In this document: one piece after another, positions 9,293 to 18,315 of the stretch
Numbering within the stretch: the stretch's first letter is position 1
Layout: every line of letters begins with the position of its first letter
Assembly: GCF_025950525.1 (NCBI RefSeq)
Contig: NZ_JAPDGS010000001.1
Coordinates: 124,001 to 188,000, forward strand
Reading direction: 5' to 3'
DNA from: Stagnihabitans lacustris
Lineage (GTDB): Bacteria > Pseudomonadota > Alphaproteobacteria > Rhodobacterales > Rhodobacteraceae
Length of the DNA: 64,000 nt
Translations under genes and position numbers: made by a program
Notes under the pieces: generated by a model
The model's input: the letters and a program-made list of their open reading frames with translations, nothing else
The model's database searches: none
Told to the model about the DNA's origin: nothing

Positions 9293-9769
9293 ATGAATGT
9301 CCATGTCATGACCAAGGCTCTTGATCAGATCGACCGCAAGATCCTGACCCAGCTGATGCGGGATGCGACCTTGCCCATCGCGCAATTGGCCGACCGGGTC
9401 GGCCTGTCGCAGACGCCCTGCTGGAAGCGGGTGCAAAAGCTGGAGGCCGCCGGGGTGATCACCAACCGCGTCGCCGTGGTCGATCCGCTGCGCGTGGGTC
9501 TTGGCCTGACCGTGCTGTGCGAGGTCGAGGCGATGGACCACACGCCCGAATGGCGCGACCGCTTTCTGGGGGTGGTCAAGGCCTTCCCCGAGGTGATGGA
9601 GGTCCTGCGCCTGGGCGGTCAGTCGGATTACATGCTGCGCATCGTGGTTCCGGACATGCCGGCCTATGACCAGGTTTACCGCCGCTTGACCGACAAGATC
9701 CCGCTGAAAGGCGTCCGGTCACGCTTTGTCATGGAAAGCCTGCACCACAAGTTTGCCCTGCCGATCTAA
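9293..9769 (+). CDS. Lrp/AsnC family transcriptional regulator
   Basis: A 158-residue protein with an N-terminal winged helix (LDQIDRKILTQLMRDATLPI, then LADRVGLSQTPCWKRVQKLE) and a C-terminal RAM domain that normally binds amino acids. It starts three bases after cysA, so it is the last gene of the sulfate operon. An alternative start is the ATG at 9308. Lrp proteins usually form octamers and respond to amino acids. A role in cysteine- or methionine-responsive control of this operon is inferred from position only. Confidence 0.88.
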   Translation: MNVHVMTKALDQIDRKILTQLMRDATLPIAQLADRVGLSQTPCWKRVQKLEAAGVITNRVAVVDPLRVGLGLTVLCEVEAMDHTPEWRDRFLGVVKAFPEVMEVLRLGGQSDYMLRIVVPDMPAYDQVYRRLTDKIPLKGVRSRFVMESLHHKFALPI

Positions 9770-9790
9770 GGGGGGCACCCGGGGCGCGGT

Positions 9791-9838
9791 GCGCTGAAGC
9801 ACACCCTACGCTGGACGGGGTAGGGTGTGCTTCAGCGC
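9791..9838. terminator. Long perfect hairpin between convergent genes (REP-like)
   Basis: GCGCTGAAGCACACCCTAC (9791-9809) and its exact 19-base reverse complement (9820-9838) are separated by a 10-base loop. It lies between the convergent lrp-type gene and glsB. There is no T-run, so it is either a Rho-assisted or bidirectional terminator, or a copy of a dispersed palindromic element. The words GGTGCGCTGAAGC and ACCCTACG are reminiscent of repeats I know from Rhodobacterales genomes, but I find no second full copy in this window. Confidence 0.7.
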
Positions 9839-9843
9839 AGCGT

Positions 9844-10080
9844 TCACCGCTTCACATAGGTTTTCCACAGCCAGATCAGCACCAGCGCCCCGGCAAGGGC
9901 ACCGACGAACCCGGCCGCCCAAGAGGCCATCTCGGCCAGAAAGCGCAGCAAAAGCCCGCCCACCAGCGCGCCGCCGACCCCGATCAGGACCGTCGTCGGA
10001 ATATCGGTGTTCAACTTCATCATCCGCGTGGCCAGAAAGCCCGCCGCCGCGCCGATGATCAGCAAGAGGACGATTTGCAT
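9844..10080 (-). CDS. GlsB/YeaQ/YmgE family stress-response membrane protein
   Basis: A 78-residue, three-helix membrane protein. Helix 1 is IVLLLIIGAAAGFLA with the conserved small-residue stretch, helix 2 is TVLIGVGGALVGGLLL, and helix 3 is AAGFVGALAGALVLIWLW, ending in KTYVKR. The family is induced by envelope and acid stress in enterobacteria, but the molecular function is unknown. The start at 10080 has GGAGACTGCC directly upstream. A larger frame runs through it up to 10995, but that is antisense to the HPP gene. A 13-base tandem repeat array lies just upstream. Confidence 0.85.
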   Translation of the reverse strand: MQIVLLLIIGAAAGFLATRMMKLNTDIPTTVLIGVGGALVGGLLLRFLAEMASWAAGFVGALAGALVLIWLWKTYVKR

Positions 10081-10090
10081 GGCAGTCTCC

Positions 10091-10142
10091 TTGATGGCCC
10101 GAATTGATGGCCCGAACTGTTGGCCAGACTTGATGACCCGAC
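10091..10142. repeat. Four tandem copies of a 13-bp unit upstream of glsB
   Basis: TTGATGGCCCGAA occurs perfectly twice in a row (10091-10103 and 10104-10116). Two degenerate copies follow, CTGTTGGCCAGAC (10117-10129) and TTGATGACCCGAC (10130-10142). The array begins 11 bases upstream of the glsB start, where promoter or leader sequence is expected. It could be a reiterated regulator site or a slippage-prone microsatellite. Confidence 0.7.
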
Positions 10143-10281
10143 CCCGGGGGCGCGTGTATTGGGGGCGCAAATCCGCCCTCACCTCCGATATGGTCATCCC
10201 ACCGCCCGCGCAAAAGGGGGAGAGCGTGCGACCGCTTCCCCCCTTGCCCTTTTGCGCCTTCCGCGCCACACCTTGGCCATC

Positions 10282-10605
10282 ATGACCCTTCCCGATCCCC
10301 TCACCCCGCTTGCCACCCTTGTCCGCCGCCATCCCGATGTCGAAGCGCAGGTCCTTTGGGCCTCGGGCGACACCTGGGAGGCGCAGGACGACCAGGACGA
10401 GATGATGGACGGCGAAGAGATCCCCTATTACGCCGAGGGTCTTTTGATGGAGGGCTTTGGCATGGCATGGCTGGCCCTTGGCGAGGGCGCCCAGGCCGAG
10501 GTCCTGCTTTTGATGGTCTGGGAGCCGGGCGTGACCCCGCCCCCCGCGCCCTTGCCCGAAGAGGGCTGGCAGGTCCTGGCACAGGGCCGGATCGAGGCCG
10601 CATGA
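10282..10605 (+). CDS. Hypothetical acidic protein
   Basis: A 107-residue soluble protein that I do not recognise. It has a hydrophobic start (PDPLTPLATLVRRHPDVEAQ), a very acidic middle (WEAQDDQDEMMDGEEIPYYA) and a proline-rich stretch (VTPPPAPLPEEGW) near the end. The ATG at 10282 follows a weak ribosome-binding region. The frame is open from 10120, but the extra residues look non-coding. It lies about 40 bases before the HPP gene on the same strand and may share its transcript. Strong use of third-position G/C supports it being coding. Confidence 0.6.
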   Translation: MTLPDPLTPLATLVRRHPDVEAQVLWASGDTWEAQDDQDEMMDGEEIPYYAEGLLMEGFGMAWLALGEGAQAEVLLLMVWEPGVTPPPAPLPEEGWQVLAQGRIEAA

Positions 10606-10648
10606 CCGCGCCCCGATCCATGACCCTGTCTCACGGGCAGAGGGCCAC

Positions 10649-11176
10649 ATGAGATTCCATGGTTTTGGCCCCCCCGTCCCCTTTGTGCGGCCTTGGGATG
10701 CGGCGCGGATGGCCTTGGGCTTGGCGCTGGGGCTGACGCTGGCGCAGGTCGGCATGGGGCTGGTGGCGGGGGATATCTGGGGCCACCCTTGGCTGATCGC
10801 GCCCTTTGGCGCCTCGGCGGTGCTGATCTTTGGCGTGCCGTCTTCGCCCTTGGCGCAGCCCTGGACTGTGGTGATCGGCAACGCGGTCTCGGGGCTTGTG
10901 GCCTTGGGCGTCTTGCAACTGGGCCTGCCGGTGGTGGCTGCGGCGATCCTGGCGGCCAGCCTTGCGGTGGCAGCCATGGGGCTTTTGCGCGCCACCCATC
11001 CGCCGGGCGGCGCTGTGGCCCTGGCGCTGGTCCTGGCCCAGACTTTGGGACAAACGCCCGACCTTGGGTTCTGGGCCTCACGGGTGGTTCTGGGCTCTTG
11101 CCTTCTGGTCGCGGTCGGCGTTTTCTGGAACCCGATGACCGGGCGGGCCTATCCGTTCCGCCACGCCAAGGGGTGA
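10649..11176 (+). CDS. HPP family membrane protein
   Basis: A 175-residue inner-membrane protein with about four to five helices and the family-defining motif RATHPPGGAVALA (about residues 111-123). LIAPFGASAVLIFGVPSSPLAQPW precedes it, as is usual in the family. Some HPP proteins in cyanobacteria and plants transport nitrite, but bacterial substrates are mostly unknown. The stop is two bases before the GAF gene, so the two are probably cotranscribed. The basic C-terminus (YPFRHAKG) suggests a cytoplasmic end. Confidence 0.85.
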   Translation: MRFHGFGPPVPFVRPWDAARMALGLALGLTLAQVGMGLVAGDIWGHPWLIAPFGASAVLIFGVPSSPLAQPWTVVIGNAVSGLVALGVLQLGLPVVAAAILAASLAVAAMGLLRATHPPGGAVALALVLAQTLGQTPDLGFWASRVVLGSCLLVAVGVFWNPMTGRAYPFRHAKG

Positions 11177-11178
11177 AC

Positions 11179-11610
11179 ATGTCGATTTATCAAAGCCTTC
11201 ACGCTGATTGCGCCACCTTGGGCACGCGGCTTTTCACCGTGACCCTGCAGGACGAGGCCGCGGGGCTGGCGCGGCGCGCCTATACCTCACATCCGGTGGA
11301 ATATCCGGTGTCGGGGACCAAACCCCTGACGCGCGACGGGTGGTATGACTTTTGCATCGGCGGGCGTCAGACCTTTGTGGCCAATACCGTGCCGGAATTC
11401 GCCAAGTATTTCTTTGACCATGCGCTGATCACCTCGCTGGGGCTTGGGTCTTGCATCAACGTGCCGATCTTTGGCGCGGGGCCGGTGCTTGGAACCGTCA
11501 ACCTGCTTGCCGAAGAGGGGCATTTCACGCCCGAACGCCTGACGGCCTATCACGCCCTGATCGCGGGCGCCCATGCGGCCCTGGTTCAGGAAATGGCCAA
11601 GGGCGTCTGA
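11179..11610 (+). CDS. GAF domain protein
   Basis: A stand-alone GAF domain of 143 residues. A core with LFTVTLQDEAAGLARRAYTS, then SLGLGSCINVPIF and GTVNLLAEEGHFTPERL, matches the small-molecule-binding GAF fold. No output domain is present, so it probably acts as a sensor subunit or a small enzyme similar to free methionine sulfoxide reductase. The catalytic cysteines of that enzyme are not obviously conserved. It begins two bases after the HPP gene, and its end overlaps the convergent flavoprotein gene by 25 bases. Confidence 0.78.
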   Translation: MSIYQSLHADCATLGTRLFTVTLQDEAAGLARRAYTSHPVEYPVSGTKPLTRDGWYDFCIGGRQTFVANTVPEFAKYFFDHALITSLGLGSCINVPIFGAGPVLGTVNLLAEEGHFTPERLTAYHALIAGAHAALVQEMAKGV

Positions 11611-12731
11611 CCCAGCGCTTGGCGCGCGGCGAAGGCCCCCATGGCCAGACAGGCGGTCAGCAGGTATCCGCCGGTGGGGGCCTCCCAGTCGACCATTTCG
11701 CCGGTGACAAAGACCCGGGGCAGGGCGCGCAGCCGCAGCCCGTCCAGCGCGGCCCAGTCCACCCCCCCCGCGGTCGAGATCGCCTCATCCATCGGCCGCG
11801 GACCCTGATGCACCATCGGCAGGGACTTCAGCGCCTGCATCAGCGGCAGGGCGCGGCCCCATTCCATGACCAAAGCCGCCGCGGGCGCCGAAAGCCCCAG
11901 CTTGCGCAGGCGGTTGGGCATCGTGTCACCGGGTTTCAGCCGGGCGATCCGCGCCTCTAGGGCCAAAGGGGAAAGGTCGGGAAACAGGTCCAGCGTCACC
12001 TGCGCCCCCGCGCGGATGTCGCGCGAAATGGCGTAAAGCCCGCCGCCCTCCAGCCCGCGGGAGGCGATGACGAACTCGCCACGCTCACGACGGTCCGGCA
12101 GACACAGCGCCGCCCCCTTGACCGCCTGGCCGAAATGGCGCGCCATATGCGGCGACCAGGTGACGTTCAGCCCGAAATTCGCCGGGGCAAAGGGGGCAAG
12201 CCCGACATGCGGCGCCAGGATCGCGGTCCAGGCCCCATCCGACCCCAGCCGCGCCCAGCTTGCGCCCCCCAGGGCCAGGATCGTGACATCAGGCGTCACG
12301 ACCTGCCGCCCCTCGGGCGTGTCAAAGACCATGCCGTTTTCGATGCCGACCCAGCGCCACCGCGTGTGCAGGGTCACACCCAGCGCCGCCAGCCGCCCCA
12401 ACCAGGCGCGCAACAGCGGAGAGCCCTTCATCGCCACCGGAAAGACCCGCCCGGTCGAGCCCGCAAAGACCTCTTGCCCCAGGCCCCGCGCCCACTCCAT
12501 CACCTGATCCGGACCGAAAGCCGCCAGCATGGGGTCCAACGGCGCACAGCGATAGGCGGCGGCGAAATCGGGCTCGACCTTGGTCAGGTTCAGCCCCGAC
12601 TTGCCCGCCATCAGGAACTTGCGCGCGGGTGAGGGCTTGGCCTCGGCAAGGGTCACGCGTGCCCCGCCCTGCGCCAGGACCTCGGCCGCCATCAGCCCGG
12701 CCGGACCCGCTCCGATCACCAGGGCTTGCAT
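11586..12731 (-). CDS. NAD(P)/FAD-dependent oxidoreductase, BaiN/TIGR03862-like
   Basis: A 381-residue flavoprotein of the HI0933/BaiN-like group. The N-terminal dinucleotide-binding motif VIGAGPAGLMAAEVLAQGG is followed by KFLMAGKSGLNLTKVEP, which is typical of the group. The C-terminus holds the second FAD contact (VTGEMVDWEAPTGGYLLTAC, about residues 345-364). The substrate is unknown. The first ATG consistent with the Rossmann fold is at 12731, which shares one base with the yqgE stop (TGATG), so the two are coupled. Confidence 0.85.
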   Translation of the reverse strand: MQALVIGAGPAGLMAAEVLAQGGARVTLAEAKPSPARKFLMAGKSGLNLTKVEPDFAAAYRCAPLDPMLAAFGPDQVMEWARGLGQEVFAGSTGRVFPVAMKGSPLLRAWLGRLAALGVTLHTRWRWVGIENGMVFDTPEGRQVVTPDVTILALGGASWARLGSDGAWTAILAPHVGLAPFAPANFGLNVTWSPHMARHFGQAVKGAALCLPDRRERGEFVIASRGLEGGGLYAISRDIRAGAQVTLDLFPDLSPLALEARIARLKPGDTMPNRLRKLGLSAPAAALVMEWGRALPLMQALKSLPMVHQGPRPMDEAISTAGGVDWAALDGLRLRALPRVFVTGEMVDWEAPTGGYLLTACLAMGAFAARQALGQTPLAIS

Positions 12732-13285
12732 CAGGCGCGGCCCGCGGTGGGGGACAGGGACAGCGGCGGAATCCCCATGGATTTCAAGGCCTCCGCCCAT
12801 TTCGCGGCGTTCTCGGGGCCAAAGACCAGCGCGTCCGAGGCCTCACCGGTCAGCCAGTCATTGCGGGCGATCTCGCCCTCCAGCTGCCCCGGACCCCAGC
12901 CGGTATAGCCAAGCGCCAGAACGGCGCGTTCCGGGCCGCGACCGCGCGCCAAGGCCTCCAGCACGTCCAGCGTGGCCGTCATGCCAAAGCCCGGGCCGAC
13001 ATGCTGCGTCGCCGCCCCGCCGCGATAGTCGGGCGAGTGCAGGACAAAGCCGCGCCCGCGTTCGACCGGGCCGCCGAAGTGCAAGCGGATATCCCGGCGG
13101 CGGTCGGTCTGGTCGATCTGCAACTGGGTCAGAAGCTCGGGGAAAGTGATTTCCGTCAGGGGCTTGTTGACGATCAGCCCCATAGCCCCCTCGTCCGAAT
13201 GAGCGCAAATCAGGATCACGGCGCGGTCAAAGCGCGGATCGCCCATCGCGGGCATGGCGACGATCATCTTGCCGGTCAGGTCCAT
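12731..13285 (-). CDS. YqgE/AlgH family protein
   Basis: A 184-residue protein of the YqgE/AlgH family (DUF179). MDLTGKMIVAMPAMGDPRFD, then GAMGLIVNKPL and the FGGPVERGRGFVLHS region are the conserved blocks, and LGYTGWGPGQLEGEIA follows near residue 130. The family is widespread, and its biochemical activity is not settled. A start at 13336 would add 17 residues. The ATG at 13285 leads directly into the conserved N-terminus. It is transcribed ahead of the flavoprotein gene. Confidence 0.92.
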   Translation of the reverse strand: MDLTGKMIVAMPAMGDPRFDRAVILICAHSDEGAMGLIVNKPLTEITFPELLTQLQIDQTDRRRDIRLHFGGPVERGRGFVLHSPDYRGGAATQHVGPGFGMTATLDVLEALARGRGPERAVLALGYTGWGPGQLEGEIARNDWLTGEASDALVFGPENAAKWAEALKSMGIPPLSLSPTAGRA

Positions 13286-13398
13286 GTGCCTATTGTGACG
13301 AAAGCGGCGGGCGGGCTCAAGTCCCATGCACCGCAAAGTGATGGCCCAACGTCCGCCTTGGGCTTTTCGGCGCGCGGGCTTGGGGCTAGGTTACGCCC

Positions 13399-14163
13399 AT
13401 GCTGCGCTATGCAATCATCCTTTTGGCCACGCCTGCGATGGCCACCTCGCAAGACGAAGTCCTGTCGGCGCGGCTTTTGCCCGGTTGGCAGCAGGCGGAC
13501 GGCAGCCATATGGTCGCGCTGGAGCTGACGCTGGCGCCCGGCTGGAAGACCTACTGGCGCGCGCCCGGCGATGTCGGCTTGCCGCCCAGTTTCGACTGGC
13601 AGGGGTCACAGAACCTGGACGCCGCCCGGTTCCATTGGCCCGCGCCCGAGGTGATCGCTTCGGGCGACACGGTGACGCTGGGCTATCACGACCGCCTGAT
13701 TCTGCCGGTGACGCTGACGACGCAGGGGGCGGGGCCGCTGCGGGTGGATCTGTCGATGGATCTGGGGATCTGCAAGGACATCTGCATGCCCGCGCATCTG
13801 GAGTTCCACGCGGTGCTGGAGGGGGCCGGCGCGCCGGATGCGGCGATTGCGGCGGCTTTGGCGGCGGTGCCGGCGCAGGGCCAGGCCGCGCTGACCTGCG
13901 CGGTTGAACCCATCGCCGACGGGCTGCGCCTGACCGCCCGCATCCCGATGACGGGCGCCGAACCCTATGTGATCTTTGAAACCCATGACCCGAAGGTCTG
14001 GGTTTCGGCCGCACAAACGCGGGTCGAGGATGGCGCCTTGGTCAGTTCGGCCGACCTGGTTCCGCCCACGGGCGCGCCCTTTGCGCTGGATCGGTCGGGC
14101 GTGACGGTGACGGTTCTGGGCGCAGGCGCCCCGGTCGAGATCAAGGGCTGTCCCGCCGGTTAA
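13399..14163 (+). CDS. DsbD N-terminal-domain-like periplasmic protein
   Basis: A 254-residue exported protein with a short signal sequence (MLRYAIILLATPAMA) and an immunoglobulin-like domain related to the N-terminal domain of DsbD. The GWKTYWRAPGDVGLPPSFDW block and DLGICKDICMPAHLEF, with its CKDIC cysteine pair (about residues 131-135), are characteristic. The transmembrane electron-transfer and thioredoxin domains of full DsbD are absent. It may accept electrons from a separate CcdA-type protein to reduce periplasmic thiols, which is inference. It is divergent from yqgE. Confidence 0.8.
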   Translation: MLRYAIILLATPAMATSQDEVLSARLLPGWQQADGSHMVALELTLAPGWKTYWRAPGDVGLPPSFDWQGSQNLDAARFHWPAPEVIASGDTVTLGYHDRLILPVTLTTQGAGPLRVDLSMDLGICKDICMPAHLEFHAVLEGAGAPDAAIAAALAAVPAQGQAALTCAVEPIADGLRLTARIPMTGAEPYVIFETHDPKVWVSAAQTRVEDGALVSSADLVPPTGAPFALDRSGVTVTVLGAGAPVEIKGCPAG

Positions 14164-14186
14164 ATGGGGGCAGGTTAAATGGGGGC
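14158..14186. repeat. Two direct copies of a 14-bp word over a stop codon
   Basis: GGTTAAATGGGGGC occurs at 14158-14171 and 14173-14186. The first copy contains the TAA stop of the DsbD-like gene. It is a short local duplication, and no function is evident. Confidence 0.5.
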
Positions 14187-14204
14187 CGGTTGAAGGGGCC
14201 GGGT

Positions 14205-15218
14205 CTAGCGTTCCTTGCGGGCAATCCGGATCAGGGCGCGTTCCATCACCGCCATCAGCGGCGCCTTCGAGGTCGACCGCAGCGTCAGATCGGTTTCCAC
14301 CAGGATCGACAGCGCCTTTTCGGTCTGCCGCGTGCCCCAGGCCTGAGCCTGTTTCATCATCCGGTCGCGGCGTTTGAAGAAGCCCCGCGCCTGGGCAAAC
14401 CCCTGGGCCGGACCCTCGGGATGGGTGGCCATCATGTGCAGCGTCTGGAAATGCCGCAGCGCCGCGATGGCCAGTGTCACGGGGGCGATGCCCTGACCCT
14501 CCAGCCGCCGCATCAGGGGGCCCACCGCGCCGATCTGGCCCTCGGCGACCATGTCGATCAGCTCTTCGGCCTCGGTTTCGATGGTGGCGGGGGCGAGAGC
14601 GGCGATTTCCACAGGGGTCAGCGGCAAAGGGTCGCGAAACTTGTAAAGTGCGATTTTCTCAAGCGTCTGGCGGAAATCGCCCGGTTCCAGCACCTTTGAC
14701 AGGGTCTGAAGTTCGGAAAGTGCATCGGGGGGGATCTGGGTCAGACCCGCCCGCGCCAGCTCGTCGGCGATTTCTTCGCGCGTTGGCGGGTCGTCGTAAA
14801 GCCCGATGCAGATCGTGTCATTGTTGCGCTCTGCCATGGTTTTCAGCGCGGATTTGCCGGTCAGATTGCCCGCCGTCACGACGATATTGGCGTCGCCCTT
14901 CCGCCACGCCTTGATCGCGCTTTCGATCAGACTGGACAGGCCATCCGTCGCATCCTCGACCACGACGACCCTTGGCCCCGGAAAGAACCCCACCGCCTTG
15001 ACCGCATCCAGCAAAGCCGCGCCATCCTTGCGCAGGTCGGCGGCGGCCAGCCGTGTCAGCCGCATTTCGGCATCGGCCCCGGGGCCTGCCAAGGCCGCCA
15101 CGACCTCGGCCCGTTTCAGGGCGACGCGCATGGCATCCTCGCCAAAGATCACCAAGGCGGCCTTGCCGGGATCAGGCTTTTGGAAATACCGCCGCGCCTC
15201 GGCGCCCTGAAGCTTCAT
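14205..15218 (-). CDS. holA: DNA polymerase III subunit delta HolA
   Basis: The clamp-loader delta subunit, 337 residues, which opens the beta sliding clamp. The N-terminal RRYFQKPDPGKAALVIFGED-type start, the VVVVEDATDGLSSL region and the C-terminal helical domain (LRHFQTLHMMATHPEG, then FFKRRDRMMKQAQAW) match alphaproteobacterial HolA. No intact Walker A is expected or seen. It overlaps the end of lptE by four bases (ATGA), the usual leuS-lptE-holA order. Confidence 0.93.
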   Translation of the reverse strand: MKLQGAEARRYFQKPDPGKAALVIFGEDAMRVALKRAEVVAALAGPGADAEMRLTRLAAADLRKDGAALLDAVKAVGFFPGPRVVVVEDATDGLSSLIESAIKAWRKGDANIVVTAGNLTGKSALKTMAERNNDTICIGLYDDPPTREEIADELARAGLTQIPPDALSELQTLSKVLEPGDFRQTLEKIALYKFRDPLPLTPVEIAALAPATIETEAEELIDMVAEGQIGAVGPLMRRLEGQGIAPVTLAIAALRHFQTLHMMATHPEGPAQGFAQARGFFKRRDRMMKQAQAWGTRQTEKALSILVETDLTLRSTSKAPLMAVMERALIRIARKER

Positions 15219-15676
15219 TTCAGCTCCATCACCAGGCGGCGGACCACCTGATCGGCCAGGGCCTGCATCAGCCGTCGATGCGCATCGGCCGAGGCGGTCA
15301 GCCCCGCAACCGTCGATCCCGTCGCAGAAAAGGCCGTGAAATCCGTGACTTTGCCGCCAGTCACCCTTTGGCCATCGGCGGTCAGCGTGTAATCCGCCGT
15401 CCCGGTCAAAGTATAGCGCGTGGTGGCGCCATCCACCGTGATCCCCACCCCCGCCTGGGTCGTGGTGATCGTATAGGCCAGGTCAAAGCGGGGCGCCGAG
15501 GCCCGGCCCACCTGCGCCTCAAGCGCCGCGACAAAGTCGAAATCGTCGCGGGTCTTGGGCGCCTGGACCTGCACCTGATCCAGCAAAGCCCGGGCCGGAG
15601 ACTTCACCCCATAGGCCGGGGTAAAGCCGCAACCGGCCAAGGCCAGCAGCAAAAACAGGCGTCTAGACGACCACAT
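15215..15676 (-). CDS. lptE: LPS-assembly lipoprotein LptE
   Basis: Outer-membrane lipoprotein of 153 residues that plugs the LptD barrel during lipopolysaccharide insertion. The signal sequence ends in the lipobox LALAGC, followed by GFTPAYG, a hallmark of LptE. The rest is a beta-rich domain ([20 protein letters not shown]) with a C-terminal helix ending [10 protein letters not shown]. It begins 14 bases before the leuS stop and is coupled to holA. Confidence 0.93.
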   Translation of the reverse strand: MWSSRRLFLLLALAGCGFTPAYGVKSPARALLDQVQVQAPKTRDDFDFVAALEAQVGRASAPRFDLAYTITTTQAGVGITVDGATTRYTLTGTADYTLTADGQRVTGGKVTDFTAFSATGSTVAGLTASADAHRRLMQALADQVVRRLVMELK

Positions 15677-18218
15677 TGACGATACGCCCCGGAACGACGA
15701 TCAGCTTTTTAACCGGCTGACCTGCCAGGAACTTGATCACATCTTCCTGGGCCAGCACCAGCTTTTCCACCTCCGAGGCCGGCATATCGGCGGGAACCGT
15801 CACCTCGGCCCGGCGCTTGCCGTTGATCTGGATCGGCAGCGTCACCTTGTCTTCCACCAGCATGGCGGGATCAACCACGGGCCAGGGCGCCTTGACGCAA
15901 AGCCCCGCGCCGCCCTGATAGGTCCAGATGGACTCCGCGATATGCGGGGTCATCGGCGACATCAGCTTGGCCAGGGTGCGGATCGCCTCTTTCATCGCGC
16001 TTGTCGAGGCCGAGGCGCGCGAGATCGTGTTGGTGAACTCGTAAAGTTTTGCGATGGCCTTGTTAAAGGCGAAACCGTCGATCCCTTGGGTGACTTCGGC
16101 AATCGCCTTGTGCATGGCGCGCAGAAGATCCGCGTCGCCTTCGCCCTGATGATCCACCGGCATCTCGCCAATGCGGGCACACAAGGCCCAGACCCGCGAC
16201 AGATACTTGTAGGCCGCATCGGCGCCGGAGGCCGTCCATTCCACATCCCGCTCGGGCGGGCTATCGGACAGGACGAACCAGCGCGCGGTATCAGCGCCAT
16301 AAGAGGCGATGATGTTCATCGGATCGACGACATTCTTCTTGGATTTCGACATCTTGGCCGAGGGGATGACCTCGACCTTGGTGCCGTCCTTCAAGGTCGC
16401 GCCCTCTTCGGTGCGCAGGATATCTTCCGGCAGGTGATAGACCGGGCGGCCGTTGGCGTCGGTGGTCTTGTAAATCTCATGAGTCACCATGCCCTGCGTG
16501 AACAGCGCGTTGAAGGGCTCGATGGCCTTGGCGGGCAGGTGGCCGGTCTTGTGCATCGCGCGGGCGAAGAAGCGGGAATACAGAAGGTGGAGGATCGCAT
16601 GTTCGATCCCGCCGATATACTGGTCGACGTTCATCCAATATTCGGCCTCGTCCGCCACGGTCGGCGTCGTGGCGCGGGGTGCCGTAAAGCGGGCGTAATA
16701 CCAGGACGAATCGACGAAAGTATCCATCGTGTCGGTTTCGCGCTTGGCCGGAGCCCCACACTTCGGGCAGGCGCAGTCGCGCCATGTGGGGTGGCGGTCC
16801 AAGGGGTTGCCGGGACGGTCGAAACTCACGTCATAGGGCAGTTCGACCGGCAGGTTCTTTTTGTCCTCGGGGACGACACCGCAAGCGTCACAATGGACGA
16901 CCGGGATCGGGCAGCCCCAGTAGCGCTGGCGGGAAACGCCCCAGTCGCGCAGGCGGTAGTTGGTGACGCCCTTCCCGAACCCCTTGGCCTCGGCGGCGGT
17001 GACGGCTGCGGCAATTGCGGCCTCTCCGGTTTGCAGGTTATCCCCGGCAAACCCGCGGATGTAGTTGACCTTTTCCGACTTCATCGGCACGAAGGGTTCG
17101 GTCAAAGGGGCCTCGGCTTGACCTTCGGCAACAAAGACCGATTTGATCGCCAGACCATATTTGGTCGCGAATTCAAAGTCGCGGGCGTCATGCGCCGGGC
17201 AGCCAAAGATCGCGCCGGTGCCGTAATCCATCAGGATGAAGTTGGCGATATAGACCGGAAGTTCCCACGAGGGGTCCAGCGGGTGCTTCACGCGGACGCC
17301 GGTGTCGAAGCCGATCTTCTCGGCCGTCTCCAGCGCCTCGGCGGTCGTGCCGCCCAGACGGCACTTGGCGAGGAAGGCCTCAACAGCCGGATCGCCCGAC
17401 AGCGCCTTGGCCATGGGGTGGTCCGGCGAAATCCCGGCAAACGACGCCCCCATCAGCGTGTCGGGCCTTGTCGTATAGACCTCCAGCCGGTCGAAACCCG
17501 CCGGAGCCCCCACGGTTTCAAACCCGAACTGCAAGCCGGTCGATTGGCCGATCCAGTTGGCCTGCATCAGCCGCACCTTCTCGGGCCAGTCCTTCAACCC
17601 GTCCAGCGCCGTCAAAAGCTCACCGGAGAACTCGCTGATCTTGAAGAACCACTGCGTCAACTCGCGCCGCTCGACCGCAGCCCCCGACCGCCAGCCCTTG
17701 CCGTCGATGACCTGCTCGTTCGCCAGAACCGTCATGTCGACCGGGTCCCAGTTGACCTGCGCGGCCTTGCGGTAGACCAGCCCCGCTTCCATCATGTCCA
17801 GGAACATGGCCTGCTGTTGGCCGTAATATTCCGGATCGCAGGTCGCCAATTCGCGCGACCAGTCGATCGACAGGCCCAGGGGCTTCATCTGCGCGCGCAT
17901 ATCGGCGATGTTGCCATAGGTCCAGTCCTTGGGATGGCCGCCGCGCTCCATCGCGGCATTTTCGGCCGGCATCCCGAAGGCGTCCCAGCCCATCGGATGC
18001 AGCACGCTGAACCCCTGCGCCTGCTTATACCGCGCCACCACGTCGCCCATCGTATAGTTGCGCACATGGCCCATGTGGATGCGCCCCGACGGATAGGGGA
18101 ACATCTCCAGCACGTAATACTTCGGCTTGCCCGGGTCGCGCGTGGCCTTGAAGGCCAAGGCCTCATCCCAGGCCGCTTGCCATTTTGCTTCGATCAGGGC
18201 GGGTTCATAGCGCGACAT
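15663..18218 (-). CDS. leuS: Leucyl-tRNA synthetase LeuS
   Basis: Class I aminoacyl-tRNA synthetase of 851 residues that charges tRNA-Leu. The HIGH motif appears as HMGH in [18 protein letters not shown] (about residues 43-60). The KMSKS motif is intact ([15 protein letters not shown]). The CP1 editing domain (about residues 220-420) includes [12 protein letters not shown] and the [15 protein letters not shown] editing site. A zinc-type CDACGVV and CPKCGAP pair follows. Length is normal. It lies between the DUF3576 lipoprotein gene and lptE in the same direction. Confidence 0.98.
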   Translation of the reverse strand: MSRYEPALIEAKWQAAWDEALAFKATRDPGKPKYYVLEMFPYPSGRIHMGHVRNYTMGDVVARYKQAQGFSVLHPMGWDAFGMPAENAAMERGGHPKDWTYGNIADMRAQMKPLGLSIDWSRELATCDPEYYGQQQAMFLDMMEAGLVYRKAAQVNWDPVDMTVLANEQVIDGKGWRSGAAVERRELTQWFFKISEFSGELLTALDGLKDWPEKVRLMQANWIGQSTGLQFGFETVGAPAGFDRLEVYTTRPDTLMGASFAGISPDHPMAKALSGDPAVEAFLAKCRLGGTTAEALETAEKIGFDTGVRVKHPLDPSWELPVYIANFILMDYGTGAIFGCPAHDARDFEFATKYGLAIKSVFVAEGQAEAPLTEPFVPMKSEKVNYIRGFAGDNLQTGEAAIAAAVTAAEAKGFGKGVTNYRLRDWGVSRQRYWGCPIPVVHCDACGVVPEDKKNLPVELPYDVSFDRPGNPLDRHPTWRDCACPKCGAPAKRETDTMDTFVDSSWYYARFTAPRATTPTVADEAEYWMNVDQYIGGIEHAILHLLYSRFFARAMHKTGHLPAKAIEPFNALFTQGMVTHEIYKTTDANGRPVYHLPEDILRTEEGATLKDGTKVEVIPSAKMSKSKKNVVDPMNIIASYGADTARWFVLSDSPPERDVEWTASGADAAYKYLSRVWALCARIGEMPVDHQGEGDADLLRAMHKAIAEVTQGIDGFAFNKAIAKLYEFTNTISRASASTSAMKEAIRTLAKLMSPMTPHIAESIWTYQGGAGLCVKAPWPVVDPAMLVEDKVTLPIQINGKRRAEVTVPADMPASEVEKLVLAQEDVIKFLAGQPVKKLIVVPGRIVNVVV

Positions 18219-18315
18219 CGTGGCCTCCTACTTGCGAGGCCGGAATTACACCCTTGCGCGCGAAAAGGTCCAGCGTTCAAAGCCGCCAAGACCTAAAAAA
18301 CGTTGGCCCCAAAAT

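Noticed and set aside
15942-18296. 784-codon frame opposite leuS
   Set aside because: Exact antisense of leucyl-tRNA synthetase, with no recognisable motif.
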